Assembly: GCF_003014495.1 (NCBI RefSeq)
Contig: NZ_PYGC01000005.1
Coordinates: 248,001-312,000, forward strand
Direction: 5' to 3'
From: Prolixibacter denitrificans
GTDB lineage: Bacteria > Bacteroidota > Bacteroidia > Bacteroidales > Prolixibacteraceae
DNA length: 64,000 nt
The notes beneath the pieces are model-generated. The model was not told the DNA's origin, searched no databases, and was given only the letters and a program-made list of their open reading frames with translations. The position numbers were made by a program, and so were the translations under genes. Each line of letters begins with the position of its first letter. Position 1 is the first letter of the stretch. Positions 1-7,900 of the stretch are shown piece by piece.

Positions 1-191
1 AGGCCATATTCAAGATGATTCCTCACCAAGGCGTTGAATTCTCAACACAAATCCAGATTCCCGCTTTTGAAATGACCGGCTCAAACGGTTCGTTTACCGG
101 ACTGTTCAAAGGCTTGTTCGGCACCGATCACATCGACCTGAACTATCGCTTCGTTGAAGATAACCTGATGGTTTGGGGACTCTACGAATAG
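1..191 (+). CDS. C-terminal end of an unrecognised protein (5' truncated)
   Basis: An open frame runs from the window edge (first full codon at base 3) to a TAG at 189-191, giving 62 residues. The tail contains alternating hydrophobic and polar segments and ends in V-W-G-L-Y-E. I do not recognise the family. It does not resemble the C-terminus of 6-phosphogluconate dehydrogenase, which often precedes zwf in bacteria. No T-rich terminator hairpin is evident in the roughly 200 bases before zwf. Confidence 0.5.
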   Translation, partial: AIFKMIPHQGVEFSTQIQIPAFEMTGSNGSFTGLFKGLFGTDHIDLNYRFVEDNLMVWGLYE

Positions 192-393
192 TCCGGGAAT
201 AGACGAATGAAACACCCAAAATGAATTCGCTGAAGCAAAATGCTTTCAGCAAATTTGCGCTGTCCCAACGTCCTGAGCAAGAACTGTGATTTACGACTTT
301 TAACAGAAGCTTATCCTTCCCAACTAAACAAATAGAGGGGGATCTGTTTTATATAGGTGAGTAAATTTAGCATCTGTAAAAAAGATATAAACA

Positions 394-1905
394 ATGAATA
401 CACCCGAGTCACATATTCTTGTCATATTTGGCGCATCAGGCGATTTAACCAAAAGAAAACTGATCCCGGCTATATGCAAGTTGCATAACGGTAAAAGATT
501 GCCGGAAAAGTTTGCCATTCTGGGCGCCAGTCGTACTGAAATGACTGATGAGGAATTCCGCGAAAGCGTTACCGATTTCCTGCCGAAGGACGATGACCAG
601 TGCAAATGCGATGAGTTCCTCGAAAAACTCTATTATCAACCACTGGGAACCGCTGATGCCGATGAGTACGGTAAACTGAAAGACCGGTTGGAAGAGCTGA
701 AAGAAAAGCTGGATATTCCCGGCAATTACATTTTCTACCTCTCCACTCCACCTAAATTGTATGGAGTAATCCCGGCCAATCTGGCATCGGTTGGTTTAAA
801 TCAACAGGAAGATGGTTATACCCGGTTGATTGTGGAAAAACCTTTCGGGAATAACCTGGAAACAGCACAAAAGCTGAACAAGGAACTGCTCAACTACTTC
901 GATGAAAAGCAGATTTACCGTATTGACCACTATTTGGGTAAAGAAACCGTCCAGAACATGTTAGTGGCCCGCTTCTCCAACGGAATTTTCGAGCCGATTT
1001 GGAATCGGAACTTCATAGAGCGCGTGGAAATCTCCTCCGCCGAAAGTCTGGGTGTGGAAGGACGGGGCGGTTACTACGACCAATCCGGTGCCATGCGCGA
1101 CATGGTTCAGAATCACCTCCTGCAATTGGTCGGAATGGTCGGAATGGAACCTCCCGTGGTGGCTGAAGCAGATGCCATTCGTAACGAAACGCTGAAAGTT
1201 TTCCAGTCACTCCGACCACTCGAGCCTGAAGAAATTCGCTCAAATGTGATTCGCGGCCAGTACATGGAGTCGCGTATCAAAAATGAACAGGTCAAAGGCT
1301 ACCGGGGCGAAAAAGGAGTCGATCCCGAATCGCGGACGGAAACTTTCCTGGCAATGAAATTTTACATTGACAACTGGCGCTGGGCCGGTGTTCCTTTTTA
1401 TCTCCGTACCGGGAAAAAATTACCAACGCGTGTAACCGAGGTCGTCATAAAATTCCGTCCCACACCTCATCACCTTTTTCAGGAAGATGGAGTCACAGCG
1501 CACGTAACCAACCAGTTGATCATTCGAATTCAGCCGGACGAAGGAATTCTGCTCAAGTTTGGATTGAAGGAACCGGGAGCTGGCTTCCGGGTTCAACCGG
1601 TGAATATGGATTTCCACTACAGCGATTTATCGGATGTAGAATTGCCAACCGCTTACGAGCGTCTTTTACTCGATTGCATGATGGGTGACCAAACGCTATA
1701 TCTGCGCGGCGACGCAGTAGAAGCAGCATGGAGATTTGTACAGCCCATTCTCAATGCGTGGGAAGAAAATCCGTCACTTCCGATTTATGGATATCCGGCC
1801 GGTTCATGGGGCCCACAGGAGGCCGACGACCTGATTGAAGGCGAAGACACCTGGCGGTATCCATGTAAAAATCTTTCCGACGACGGGACTTATTGCGAAT
1901 TGTAA
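394..1905 (+). CDS. zwf: Glucose-6-phosphate 1-dehydrogenase
   Basis: Cytosolic enzyme oxidising glucose 6-phosphate to 6-phosphogluconolactone with reduction of NADP+, the entry step of the oxidative pentose phosphate pathway. The 503 residues match the usual family length. The N-terminal Rossmann motif GASGDLTKRKL is at about residues 13-23. The substrate and catalytic signature RIDHYLGKE is at about 176-184, with the catalytic His inside it. The start at 394 places the dinucleotide motif at the expected distance. The next gene, pgl, starts 15 bases after the stop and supplies the following enzyme, so the two are almost certainly one operon. No gnd gene is adjacent. Confidence 0.97.
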   Translation: MNTPESHILVIFGASGDLTKRKLIPAICKLHNGKRLPEKFAILGASRTEMTDEEFRESVTDFLPKDDDQCKCDEFLEKLYYQPLGTADADEYGKLKDRLEELKEKLDIPGNYIFYLSTPPKLYGVIPANLASVGLNQQEDGYTRLIVEKPFGNNLETAQKLNKELLNYFDEKQIYRIDHYLGKETVQNMLVARFSNGIFEPIWNRNFIERVEISSAESLGVEGRGGYYDQSGAMRDMVQNHLLQLVGMVGMEPPVVAEADAIRNETLKVFQSLRPLEPEEIRSNVIRGQYMESRIKNEQVKGYRGEKGVDPESRTETFLAMKFYIDNWRWAGVPFYLRTGKKLPTRVTEVVIKFRPTPHHLFQEDGVTAHVTNQLIIRIQPDEGILLKFGLKEPGAGFRVQPVNMDFHYSDLSDVELPTAYERLLLDCMMGDQTLYLRGDAVEAAWRFVQPILNAWEENPSLPIYGYPAGSWGPQEADDLIEGEDTWRYPCKNLSDDGTYCEL

Positions 1906-1920
1906 AATCAGACAAGACCA

Positions 1921-2646
1921 ATGGAACCTGAATTGAAAATATACAACGATGCAGCCAGCGTAACTGAAGCTTTTGCAAAGAACCTGGCTCAGTGGATTAA
2001 AGAAAGTAGAAGTCCGTTTTTTCACGTTGCCCTTTCGGGCGGAAGCACACCCAAACTGTTATTCAAGCATTTAGCTAACAACTATAAAAATGTCATTGAA
2101 TGGAGTAAAGTGCATTTTTGGTGGGGTGATGAGCGGATGGTTCCGGCTGACGACGACGAAAGCAACTACAAAATGACCAACGAATTACTGCTTTCTCAAA
2201 TCAATATTCCGGAAGGAAATATTCACCGGATACGGGGAGAAGAAGATCCACCAACCGAGTCAGTCCGCTACGGCGACGAAATTGAATCGCTGGTTCCTGA
2301 AAAGGAAACCTGGCCGGCTTTCAATTTGATTATCTTAGGAATGGGTGACGACGGACACACGGCTTCCATCTTCCCGAATCAAATGGAATTGCTTCATTCG
2401 CTCGATGTTTGCGAAGTGGCGACACATCCTTCTTCGGGACAAAAAAGAATCACCTTAACAGGAAAAGTGCTGAACAGTGCTGAGAAAACCGCCTTCCTGG
2501 TGACAGGAGAGAATAAGGCAGACCGTTTGCAGGAGATATTTTCCGATTCGGACAAGGGGCGCCTGCTGCCTGCATACCACATTCATCCGGCAGGGGAACT
2601 ATATTGGTTCGTCGATCAGGCGGCAGCCGGAAAACTGGAGAAATAA
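1921..2646 (+). CDS. pgl: 6-phosphogluconolactonase
   Basis: Hydrolyses 6-phosphoglucono-1,5-lactone to 6-phosphogluconate, directly after Zwf. The 241-residue protein has the NagB/Pgl-type fold signatures: the phosphate-binding ALSGGSTPK at about 36-44, WGDERMVP at about 72-79 and the GMGDDGHTASIFP motif at about 140-152, which contains the catalytic Asp/His region. It lies 15 bases downstream of zwf on the same strand and is followed by a strong bidirectional terminator shared with convergent trxB. The fold is shared with NagB, also in this window, but the WGDER and GDDGHTAS motifs identify it as Pgl. Confidence 0.95.
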   Translation: MEPELKIYNDAASVTEAFAKNLAQWIKESRSPFFHVALSGGSTPKLLFKHLANNYKNVIEWSKVHFWWGDERMVPADDDESNYKMTNELLLSQINIPEGNIHRIRGEEDPPTESVRYGDEIESLVPEKETWPAFNLIILGMGDDGHTASIFPNQMELLHSLDVCEVATHPSSGQKRITLTGKVLNSAEKTAFLVTGENKADRLQEIFSDSDKGRLLPAYHIHPAGELYWFVDQAAAGKLEK

Positions 2647-2655
2647 TAAAAAATT

Positions 2656-2711
2656 ACCCGTATACTATTGGGACAATCTTGTCCAATAAAAGTATACGGG
2701 TTTATTTTTTT
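2656..2711. terminator. Bidirectional intrinsic terminator between pgl and trxB
   Basis: Arms CCCGTATACT (2657-2666) and AGTATACGGG (2691-2700) form a perfect 10-bp stem. A second inner pairing of ATTGG/CCAAT type lies inside the loop. Bases 2701-2711 are T-rich, and the left side is A-rich, so it can act on both converging genes. Confidence 0.9.
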
Positions 2712-2721
2712 TTCGAGCTTA

Positions 2722-3681
2722 TTATGCTTCCGATAAATCTTTCTGCTTTCGCTTTATTTCGTTGACGTATTCTGCAGCTGAGAGAGCTGCTATCGTTCCG
2801 TCGGCGACAGCTGTTGTCACTTGGCGGTAAGGCTTTTTAACACTATCACCGGCACCATACACTCCGGGAATATTGGTTTTCATACGGTCGTCTGTCAATA
2901 GTTCGCCGTATTCATTCAGTTCAACGACATCTTTAAAGAAGGCTGTATTCGGAACGTAACCGATGAAAATAAACGTTCCCTCGACATTGATAATCTTCTC
3001 CTCACCGGTCCGCATATTCTTCACCCTGGCAGCTTCCAGGTTTTCGTTTCCAATGAACTCCTGAATCATGGATTCCATCTCGAACTCAATTTTTTCATTT
3101 TCGCGGGCATCGCGGATGGCGTGTTCAAATCCCTGGAAATGATCGAACTGGTGAACGATGGTCACTTTCGATGCATATTTCGTCAGTGAAACAGCTTCTT
3201 CCAGTGCTGAATTACCACCACCAACTACTATAATTTCCTTGTCCTGAAAGAAATCGCCATCGCAGGTGGCACAGTAGGAAATACCTCTCCCCTTGAATTC
3301 TTCCTCACCCGGAACATTCAGCATGCGTGGACGACCGCCCGGTGCCAGAATAACTGTATGGGCAGCGTATGTATCTTTTCCGTTGACTTCAACGGTTTTG
3401 GTTTCGCTCTTCAGATCGACTGCGGTTATGTGCAGGTTCGATTTTATTTTGCAGCCAAACGACTTGGCCTGCTTCTTCATTATATTTCCCAGTTGATATC
3501 CGCTGGTGGATTCAACTCCGGGATAATTGGCAATTTCGTGCGTCAGCACCAACTGCCCGCCTGGCGTACCCTCATTGAGAATGAGTGTACTGAGTTTAGC
3601 CCGCGATGTATAAATTCCGGCAGCTAAACCGGCAGCTCCTGCCCCCAGAATAATGACATCATAAATGGTATCGTCTTTCAT
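2722..3681 (-). CDS. Atypical thioredoxin reductase-like flavoprotein
   Basis: Low-molecular-weight thioredoxin reductase family flavoprotein (319 residues). It has the FAD-binding GAGAAGLAAG at 13-22, the redox-active CATC at 137-140 and the second dinucleotide-fold motif GGGNSALEEA at 154-163. In NADPH-dependent reductases the next segment carries HRRxxxR, which binds the 2'-phosphate. Here it reads HQFDHFQ (177-183), so both key arginines are missing. NADPH specificity is therefore unlikely; NADH or another donor such as ferredoxin or flavin is possible, as in atypical reductases described from Desulfovibrio and clostridia. The upstream neighbour encodes a thioredoxin-like protein with an equally unusual active site. 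The symbol trxB would be used by homology only. Confidence 0.9.
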   Translation of the reverse strand: MKDDTIYDVIILGAGAAGLAAGIYTSRAKLSTLILNEGTPGGQLVLTHEIANYPGVESTSGYQLGNIMKKQAKSFGCKIKSNLHITAVDLKSETKTVEVNGKDTYAAHTVILAPGGRPRMLNVPGEEEFKGRGISYCATCDGDFFQDKEIIVVGGGNSALEEAVSLTKYASKVTIVHQFDHFQGFEHAIRDARENEKIEFEMESMIQEFIGNENLEAARVKNMRTGEEKIINVEGTFIFIGYVPNTAFFKDVVELNEYGELLTDDRMKTNIPGVYGAGDSVKKPYRQVTTAVADGTIAALSAAEYVNEIKRKQKDLSEA

Positions 3682-3721
3682 CTGATTCCAATCTTAAAGT
3701 GTTTCCCGGTTGAACCGGAAG

Positions 3722-3766
3722 AAAGCTGAACCTGCTGCAAATCTACTCTGACAGCAGGCCAGCTTT
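3722..3766 (-). other. Long hairpin in the gap between the thioredoxin-like gene and the reductase gene
   Basis: Bases 3722-3737 (AAAGCTG, two bases, CCTGCTG) pair with 3752-3766 (CAGCAGG, one base, CAGCTTT), giving two 7-bp helices separated by a small internal loop, with a 14-base apical loop. On the minus-strand transcript it follows the stop of the thioredoxin-like gene and precedes the reductase start. There is no long U-run after it, so attenuation or transcript processing is as likely as termination. The loop contains a possible reverse-strand TAGATTTG -7 box (3738-3745). Confidence 0.55.
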
Positions 3767-3773
3767 GTCAATT

Positions 3774-4124
3774 TTATTTCGGCTCGCCAAACTGTTCGTT
3801 AAGAATAGCAGTAACCTGATCCATGGACTGAATGCTGCTGGTAGCTTTTACGAGTTTACCGTTTTTGTAATATACAGTGAACGGAAGTCCCATAAAACCG
3901 CGGCATTCGGGAGCATTACGAATGACAGCTGATTCAGGATTATCAAATTCCATATCAGCAAAAGTTACGTGAGTATAGTCATCTTCCAGCTCTTCCATAA
4001 TTCCGTATACCGGAACACACATGGGGCCCATACGACCACAGCAAATCATTACATTATCATTCTCCTCGATGAACTTCTGATGCTCATCGGCGGTCATAAT
4101 GTGCTTCAAGTTGGTTTGTAACAT
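3774..4124 (-). CDS. Thioredoxin-fold protein with non-canonical active site
   Basis: A 116-residue thioredoxin-like protein encoded just upstream of the atypical reductase on the same strand, so probably its redox partner (inference). The segment CCGRMGPMCVP (28-38) sits where WCGPC is expected. Aligned by eye to thioredoxins, the attacking cysteine would be C36, and the resolving cysteine of CxxC is replaced by V39. C28 and C29 lie just upstream and could substitute. The cis-proline region GLPFTVYYKNGK near the C-terminal third is normal for the fold. No signal peptide is seen, so it should be cytosolic. The downstream intergenic region carries a long hairpin. Confidence 0.8.
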   Translation of the reverse strand: MLQTNLKHIMTADEHQKFIEENDNVMICCGRMGPMCVPVYGIMEELEDDYTHVTFADMEFDNPESAVIRNAPECRGFMGLPFTVYYKNGKLVKATSSIQSMDQVTAILNEQFGEPK

Positions 4125-4350
4125 GATTTCAACTAATTAATGAGTAAACAATATTTTTAAATATATTGATACCTAGATATCAAATGGCATACCAAATCAT
4201 TACCTCACAGACGAACACGACATACAAGAAGCTCACTTCAAGCAAATTAACAAAGTCAATTCCCGATCGCCACATTGTCCTGACACAACAAAAGACTGTC
4301 AAATCGTCACTTTTATTGCCAATAGCAAACTTTTCTATTGAAAAATAAAA

Positions 4351-4377
4351 AAGCCACCCATAAGAGGATGGCCTTTC
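4351..4377 (-). terminator. Terminator downstream of the DUF6599 gene
   Basis: On the minus strand GCCATCC and GGGTGGC pair (one G-U wobble) around a six-base loop and are followed by a run of T. It lies about 35 bases after the stop codon at 4411. The rest of 4125-4350 is AT-rich without a convincing gene. Confidence 0.6.
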
Positions 4378-4410
4378 AAATCAAAAACCAATTATATAAT
4401 AACGAAAATC

Positions 4411-5208
4411 TTAATTTTCCCAAACAATCAACTGGTCCCCCTCCAGCTTATAATCCTTGGATGCAATGCTTTTCGGCAAGTTAGATTCGCTTCTTGCTTC
4501 AATCAACGCTTTAAATTTGGGCGGCATAACGCCGGAGTTCCACGTTAAAACCAACAAGTTTTTGCCTTGAACGGGCAACATCCAGAGTTGGTAATGTTCC
4601 CAACCCGATAAAAAGTCAGCCCAGGATGAATAGCCGTTTTGTACGCCAAGACGCCCCATCATCAATTTTAGTTTCATCCGGTTATCAGCTGACAGATTTT
4701 TCTTTATCTCATTTGGAAAAGTAACTTCCGGTTGTTCTTTCAGCTTTTGCTCAAACACCTGTCCTATCTGCAATGACGTTTCTGTGGCTTTGGAACTTCC
4801 CACCTGATTCACAATGTTGATGTAATACTTTCCCGCGACGATTTGGTACTGATAAGCATTCAGGCAATCGTTCGAAACCAACGTGTCACTCCCCACTCTA
4901 CAGCGAAAGCGGTTGACTGAATAGATGCCAAAAGCCGACAGTGGATTATTCATCTCAAAAATGTCAACCTGAAAAGTGATATCGTTACATGTCACCGCTT
5001 GCGAAGTGAGTTTCTGAAAGCCATATTCGAGATACAGATCGGCACCGCCATCCATGTATCCCCAAAGGGAACCACCGTCGTATGTTTTCGTTTCGGTTGC
5101 TTTTAAACCGGGAAACTCATCATTATTCAGTGCCACCTTATCGGCAGCAATCGCCTGCGATATCATCACAAACAGAAAGAAAACCAGGTAATAGATACTC
5201 TTGAACAT
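4411..5208 (-). CDS. DUF6599-like exported protein
   Basis: A 265-residue protein of unknown function. The start is placed at the ATG at 5208 because it overlaps the upstream stop codon by one base (TAATG) and is followed at once by a typical signal peptide (about 20 hydrophobic residues ending near A-I-A-A). An earlier in-frame ATG at 5247 would sit inside the upstream gene. The segment with YMDGGADLYLEYGF and FEMNNPLSAFGIYS is typical of DUF6599 proteins as I remember the family. Coupling to the DUF362 gene indicates a joint role in the envelope; no reaction can be assigned. Confidence 0.75.
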   Translation of the reverse strand: MFKSIYYLVFFLFVMISQAIAADKVALNNDEFPGLKATETKTYDGGSLWGYMDGGADLYLEYGFQKLTSQAVTCNDITFQVDIFEMNNPLSAFGIYSVNRFRCRVGSDTLVSNDCLNAYQYQIVAGKYYINIVNQVGSSKATETSLQIGQVFEQKLKEQPEVTFPNEIKKNLSADNRMKLKLMMGRLGVQNGYSSWADFLSGWEHYQLWMLPVQGKNLLVLTWNSGVMPPKFKALIEARSESNLPKSIASKDYKLEGDQLIVWEN

Positions 5209-6380
5209 TATGCTTTTATTTCGATGTTTTCCAACGTTATTTTCCATGGATTCGCTTCGCCCAAACCATAACCGGAAGCCAGTTCCATGAACTTTGTCCC
5301 GTTAGGTGATTCTTTTTTCTGAACGCCTTCTTCCATTCTTTTCTTCAAAACCACGTCGTAGGCAATGCGATCAACGGCCACGGGGTCGCTACCAAGCAGA
5401 ATCGTTTTGTAGTTGGTCAGAAACTGCGGGTTGGCAGCGGGGCCACCGTCGAAGCAACCTTTCAAACCGTCCACAATATTCAGCACCACTTTATCGCGCA
5501 AAGGCGGAAAGGCACAAACCTGAGCTATTGTCTCCGACCAAAGCTGCTTGTGCAATCTTCCGGTATTGCTGATACTTCCGTAGGCCAGATTTTTCATGCA
5601 ACAGGTGACCGTCGTTCCGGCATTTTTCAAAATTGGGATGTTGATGATTTTATCCACCTCCTGGGTAATAATTTTTGTGAAGTACGATTCCTTTCCTCCA
5701 TTTACCATGTAAGGCAAGGTGTACTCGTCGTACTCGCCATTGACATCAGCCCAGTAGTACCAGTCTTTGTCGATATTCTTTTCTCCGTAAAGGATACCGT
5801 CCTTGTCGAAAAATCCCCCGTCTTTATCTTGCTGTTCCGTCCCACGAATATTAATCCCCGGATAATTCTCTTCCGTAAAACCCGTCTCGTGCAACTGCAT
5901 TTCTCTTCGGTCCCAAATGACAATGTCCGACCGCGAGATGCCTGATTCTTCCAACTGCTTCACCACTGCCTGAACAACCGCATGACTAGTCGTCAGTAAT
6001 TTCCCGGCAACGGGATTCACTTTCAAACCAATCTTCTCTCCCGGTTTCACAAATTTCCGCCAGGCTTTGTGCAGTTTCTTTTCTCCTGTCAGTTTGAGGA
6101 GTCCGTCTGCAATCATCCGATACGCTTCCGATTCAACTGGCTGATTATCGACCACACTATTCGGATGAACCACTTTTACTACCCGGGCCGGATATTTCCC
6201 CGGCATGGAATTTTTATTGCGTGAATATTCCAGCGCCTTGTTGATGTTGGTTTCCGGCTTTTCGTTTTCGGCGGAAGCCATTACACTTTTCGGCATCCCG
6301 GCCATCAAGACCGAGCCGGCACCTCCGGCTGACAGCAGCCTGAAGAAGCTTCGACGTGAAAAGGACGATTTCTGTTTCAT
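5208..6380 (-). CDS. DUF362 family protein with Tat signal
   Basis: A 390-residue protein with a twin-arginine signal: SRRSFFRLL at about residues 8-16, followed by a hydrophobic stretch and an Ala-rich cleavage region. Tat export usually means a folded or cofactor-containing protein. The mature part fits the DUF362 family: GLKVNPVAGKLLTTSHAVVQ around 113-132, NIPILKNAG and the conserved KNLAYGSISNTGRLH, with a late D-P-V-A-V-D-R motif. I see no ferredoxin-type Cys cluster, although some relatives carry one. Its stop overlaps the start of the DUF6599 gene by one base, so translation is probably coupled. The exact reaction is unknown. Confidence 0.8.
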   Translation of the reverse strand: MKQKSSFSRRSFFRLLSAGGAGSVLMAGMPKSVMASAENEKPETNINKALEYSRNKNSMPGKYPARVVKVVHPNSVVDNQPVESEAYRMIADGLLKLTGEKKLHKAWRKFVKPGEKIGLKVNPVAGKLLTTSHAVVQAVVKQLEESGISRSDIVIWDRREMQLHETGFTEENYPGINIRGTEQQDKDGGFFDKDGILYGEKNIDKDWYYWADVNGEYDEYTLPYMVNGGKESYFTKIITQEVDKIINIPILKNAGTTVTCCMKNLAYGSISNTGRLHKQLWSETIAQVCAFPPLRDKVVLNIVDGLKGCFDGGPAANPQFLTNYKTILLGSDPVAVDRIAYDVVLKKRMEEGVQKKESPNGTKFMELASGYGLGEANPWKITLENIEIKA

Positions 6381-6496
6381 AAGTCAATTGGTTTTTCATG
6401 TTAGTATGAATGGATACCAAAATGTTACATTCAGAAACCAGAGATTTATCTTTTCATATTTCAGAAAATAAGGATAAACTTGTGGTATCAACAAAA

Positions 6497-6511
6497 GTGT
6501 CCGTCTGACAC
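6497..6511. promoter_or_regulatory. Inverted repeat upstream of the Nudix-type regulator
   Basis: GTGTC-CGTCT-GACAC forms a perfect 5-bp inverted repeat with a 5-base spacer ending 17 bases before the ATG at 6529. Its position fits an autoregulatory operator, but nothing in the sequence proves what binds it. Confidence 0.35.
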
Positions 6512-6528
6512 GTGAAATTCATTTAACG

Positions 6529-7218
6529 ATGGTGGAATATTATTCCCAACAAACACCTTTCTTATTAGCCCTCGACGTCATTATCTTCGGATTCGACGAA
6601 GAAGGATTGAAGCTACTACTCATTAAACGAGGCTTTAAGCCCTGCAAAGGACAATGGTCGCTGATGGGCGGTTTCCTGAAAGAAGATGAAGATATGGAAC
6701 AGGCTGCCGACCGGGTTTTGCATCAACTGACCGGGCTGAGCGATTTGTATCTCGAACAGCTTCGTCTTTACAGCAAACCCGACCGCGATTCGGATGGACG
6801 GGTGATTTCGATGGCATACTACGCGTTGATGAAAACCGACCACCAGGATTCGAAACAGCTAGAAAAACACAATGCGCAGTGGTTTAAAATAGACGAAATT
6901 CCAGAGCTGGTTTTCGATCACCGAGAAATGGTTAATCACGCGCTGGCGCGATTACGCCGGAGATGCAAAACGCAGCCTATTGGTTTCGAGCTTCTGCCTG
7001 ACAAATTTACCATTCCGCAACTACAAAAGTTATACGAAGCCATTTTGGGCATTGAGCTTGACAAGCGGAACTTCCGAAAGAAAATATTGTCGATGGACCT
7101 CCTTCAGAAACTGGAGGAAAAAGACAAAAGCGGTTCTCGTAAAGGTGCCTTCTTATATCAGTTCGACAAAGAAAAATATGATCGGTTAATTGGCGAAGGA
7201 TTCAGCTTTGCGGTATAA
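6529..7218 (+). CDS. Nudix-domain transcription regulator (NrtR/AraR-like)
   Basis: A 229-residue protein with an N-terminal Nudix-like domain (about 8-140) and a C-terminal winged-helix part (about 150-229), the architecture of NrtR-type regulators. In Bacteroides such proteins (for example AraR) control sugar use. The Nudix box starts at GGFLKEDED (47-55), but the catalytic R-E-x-x-E-E core is R62-V-L-H-Q-L, so the catalytic glutamates are gone and hydrolase activity is not expected. The domain probably senses a small ligand. A second regulator of the same architecture is encoded at 9229. It is a single-gene unit with a terminator just downstream. Confidence 0.85.
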   Translation: MVEYYSQQTPFLLALDVIIFGFDEEGLKLLLIKRGFKPCKGQWSLMGGFLKEDEDMEQAADRVLHQLTGLSDLYLEQLRLYSKPDRDSDGRVISMAYYALMKTDHQDSKQLEKHNAQWFKIDEIPELVFDHREMVNHALARLRRRCKTQPIGFELLPDKFTIPQLQKLYEAILGIELDKRNFRKKILSMDLLQKLEEKDKSGSRKGAFLYQFDKEKYDRLIGEGFSFAV

Positions 7219-7233
7219 CTACCATAAAAACTA

Positions 7234-7270
7234 AGCGGGGCACGCATCTTTCAACGTGCCCTGCTCATTT
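7234..7270 (+). terminator. Terminator after the first Nudix-type regulator
   Basis: Arms 7234-7244 and 7255-7265 (core GGGCACG/CGTGCCC) form an 11-bp stem with one wobble and a 10-base loop. They are followed by CATTTT. Confidence 0.7.
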
Positions 7271-7347
7271 TCATCCAGGATACGGGATTAATTTAACACA
7301 CTAAATCCTACCTCAGAAATCTTTCCCTCATTGCGGTTGCGGTAAAG

Positions 7348-7674
7348 TTAGACTTCCTGGCAATTCTCTATATACCAGGAAACCGGATGTTCTCTACCGG
7401 AAATCAACTCTTCGAGCAATTTGTGATCATCCCATTTACTGTGATAACTGCAAGTTTGATCCAGCGCCCTGGAGAGCAAAAGCCACTCCTGAACGACCCC
7501 CATGGTCAGCCGGCCTTCGAATTCCTTCAATATAGCCAGGCAACGAGGATTAATCAGATCAACCTTGGGCTCTTCCCGCTTGAGCGATTCACGCGTAGTA
7601 AAAAGATGATCTTCAACTTTGATGAATTCATTTTCATCCAGCGTTACACTGAAATTGAATGTTACTGTACTCAT
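7348..7674 (-). CDS. Small unknown protein with strong Shine-Dalgarno
   Basis: A 108-residue, acidic, soluble protein without signal peptide or membrane segment. I do not recognise it. It has a region rich in Glu, Leu and Lys and ends with a W-Y-I-E-N-C segment. The start codon at 7674 is preceded by AGGAGGT at a good distance. Such a full Shine-Dalgarno site is unusual in this window and supports a real, well-translated gene. It is flanked on both sides by intergenic DNA and oriented against the Nudix-type regulator. The 226 bases upstream hold no other gene that I can see. Confidence 0.6.
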   Translation of the reverse strand: MSTVTFNFSVTLDENEFIKVEDHLFTTRESLKREEPKVDLINPRCLAILKEFEGRLTMGVVQEWLLLSRALDQTCSYHSKWDDHKLLEELISGREHPVSWYIENCQEV

Positions 7675-7850
7675 GTTGGCACCTCCTGATAGATTAATTC
7701 CACATATCAGTAATTTAATACATTAGTGGGAATAATTGAAGCAAAAATGCTCCTGAACAGTAGGTTATTAAACATATCTTTCTCGTTGTAAAGAAAGAAG
7801 GTCAGTAAAACTGAATCATCCGGCTTATATAGAATGCAACCAAATAAGAA

Positions 7851-7874
7851 AGCCGGAAACAAATGTACCCGGCT
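7851..7874 (-). terminator. Terminator downstream of ychF
   Basis: AGCCGG (7851-7856) and CCGGCT (7869-7874) pair around a 12-base loop. On the minus strand a T-rich tract follows. It lies just after the ychF stop at 7901. Confidence 0.6.
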
Positions 7875-7900
7875 CTTTTATCTAATGATTGACTTGAATA

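Noticed and set aside
4166-4348. A 60-codon frame in the gap after the thioredoxin-like gene
   Set aside because: It has no ribosome-binding site, the product is low in structure and it ends near a terminator; most likely chance.
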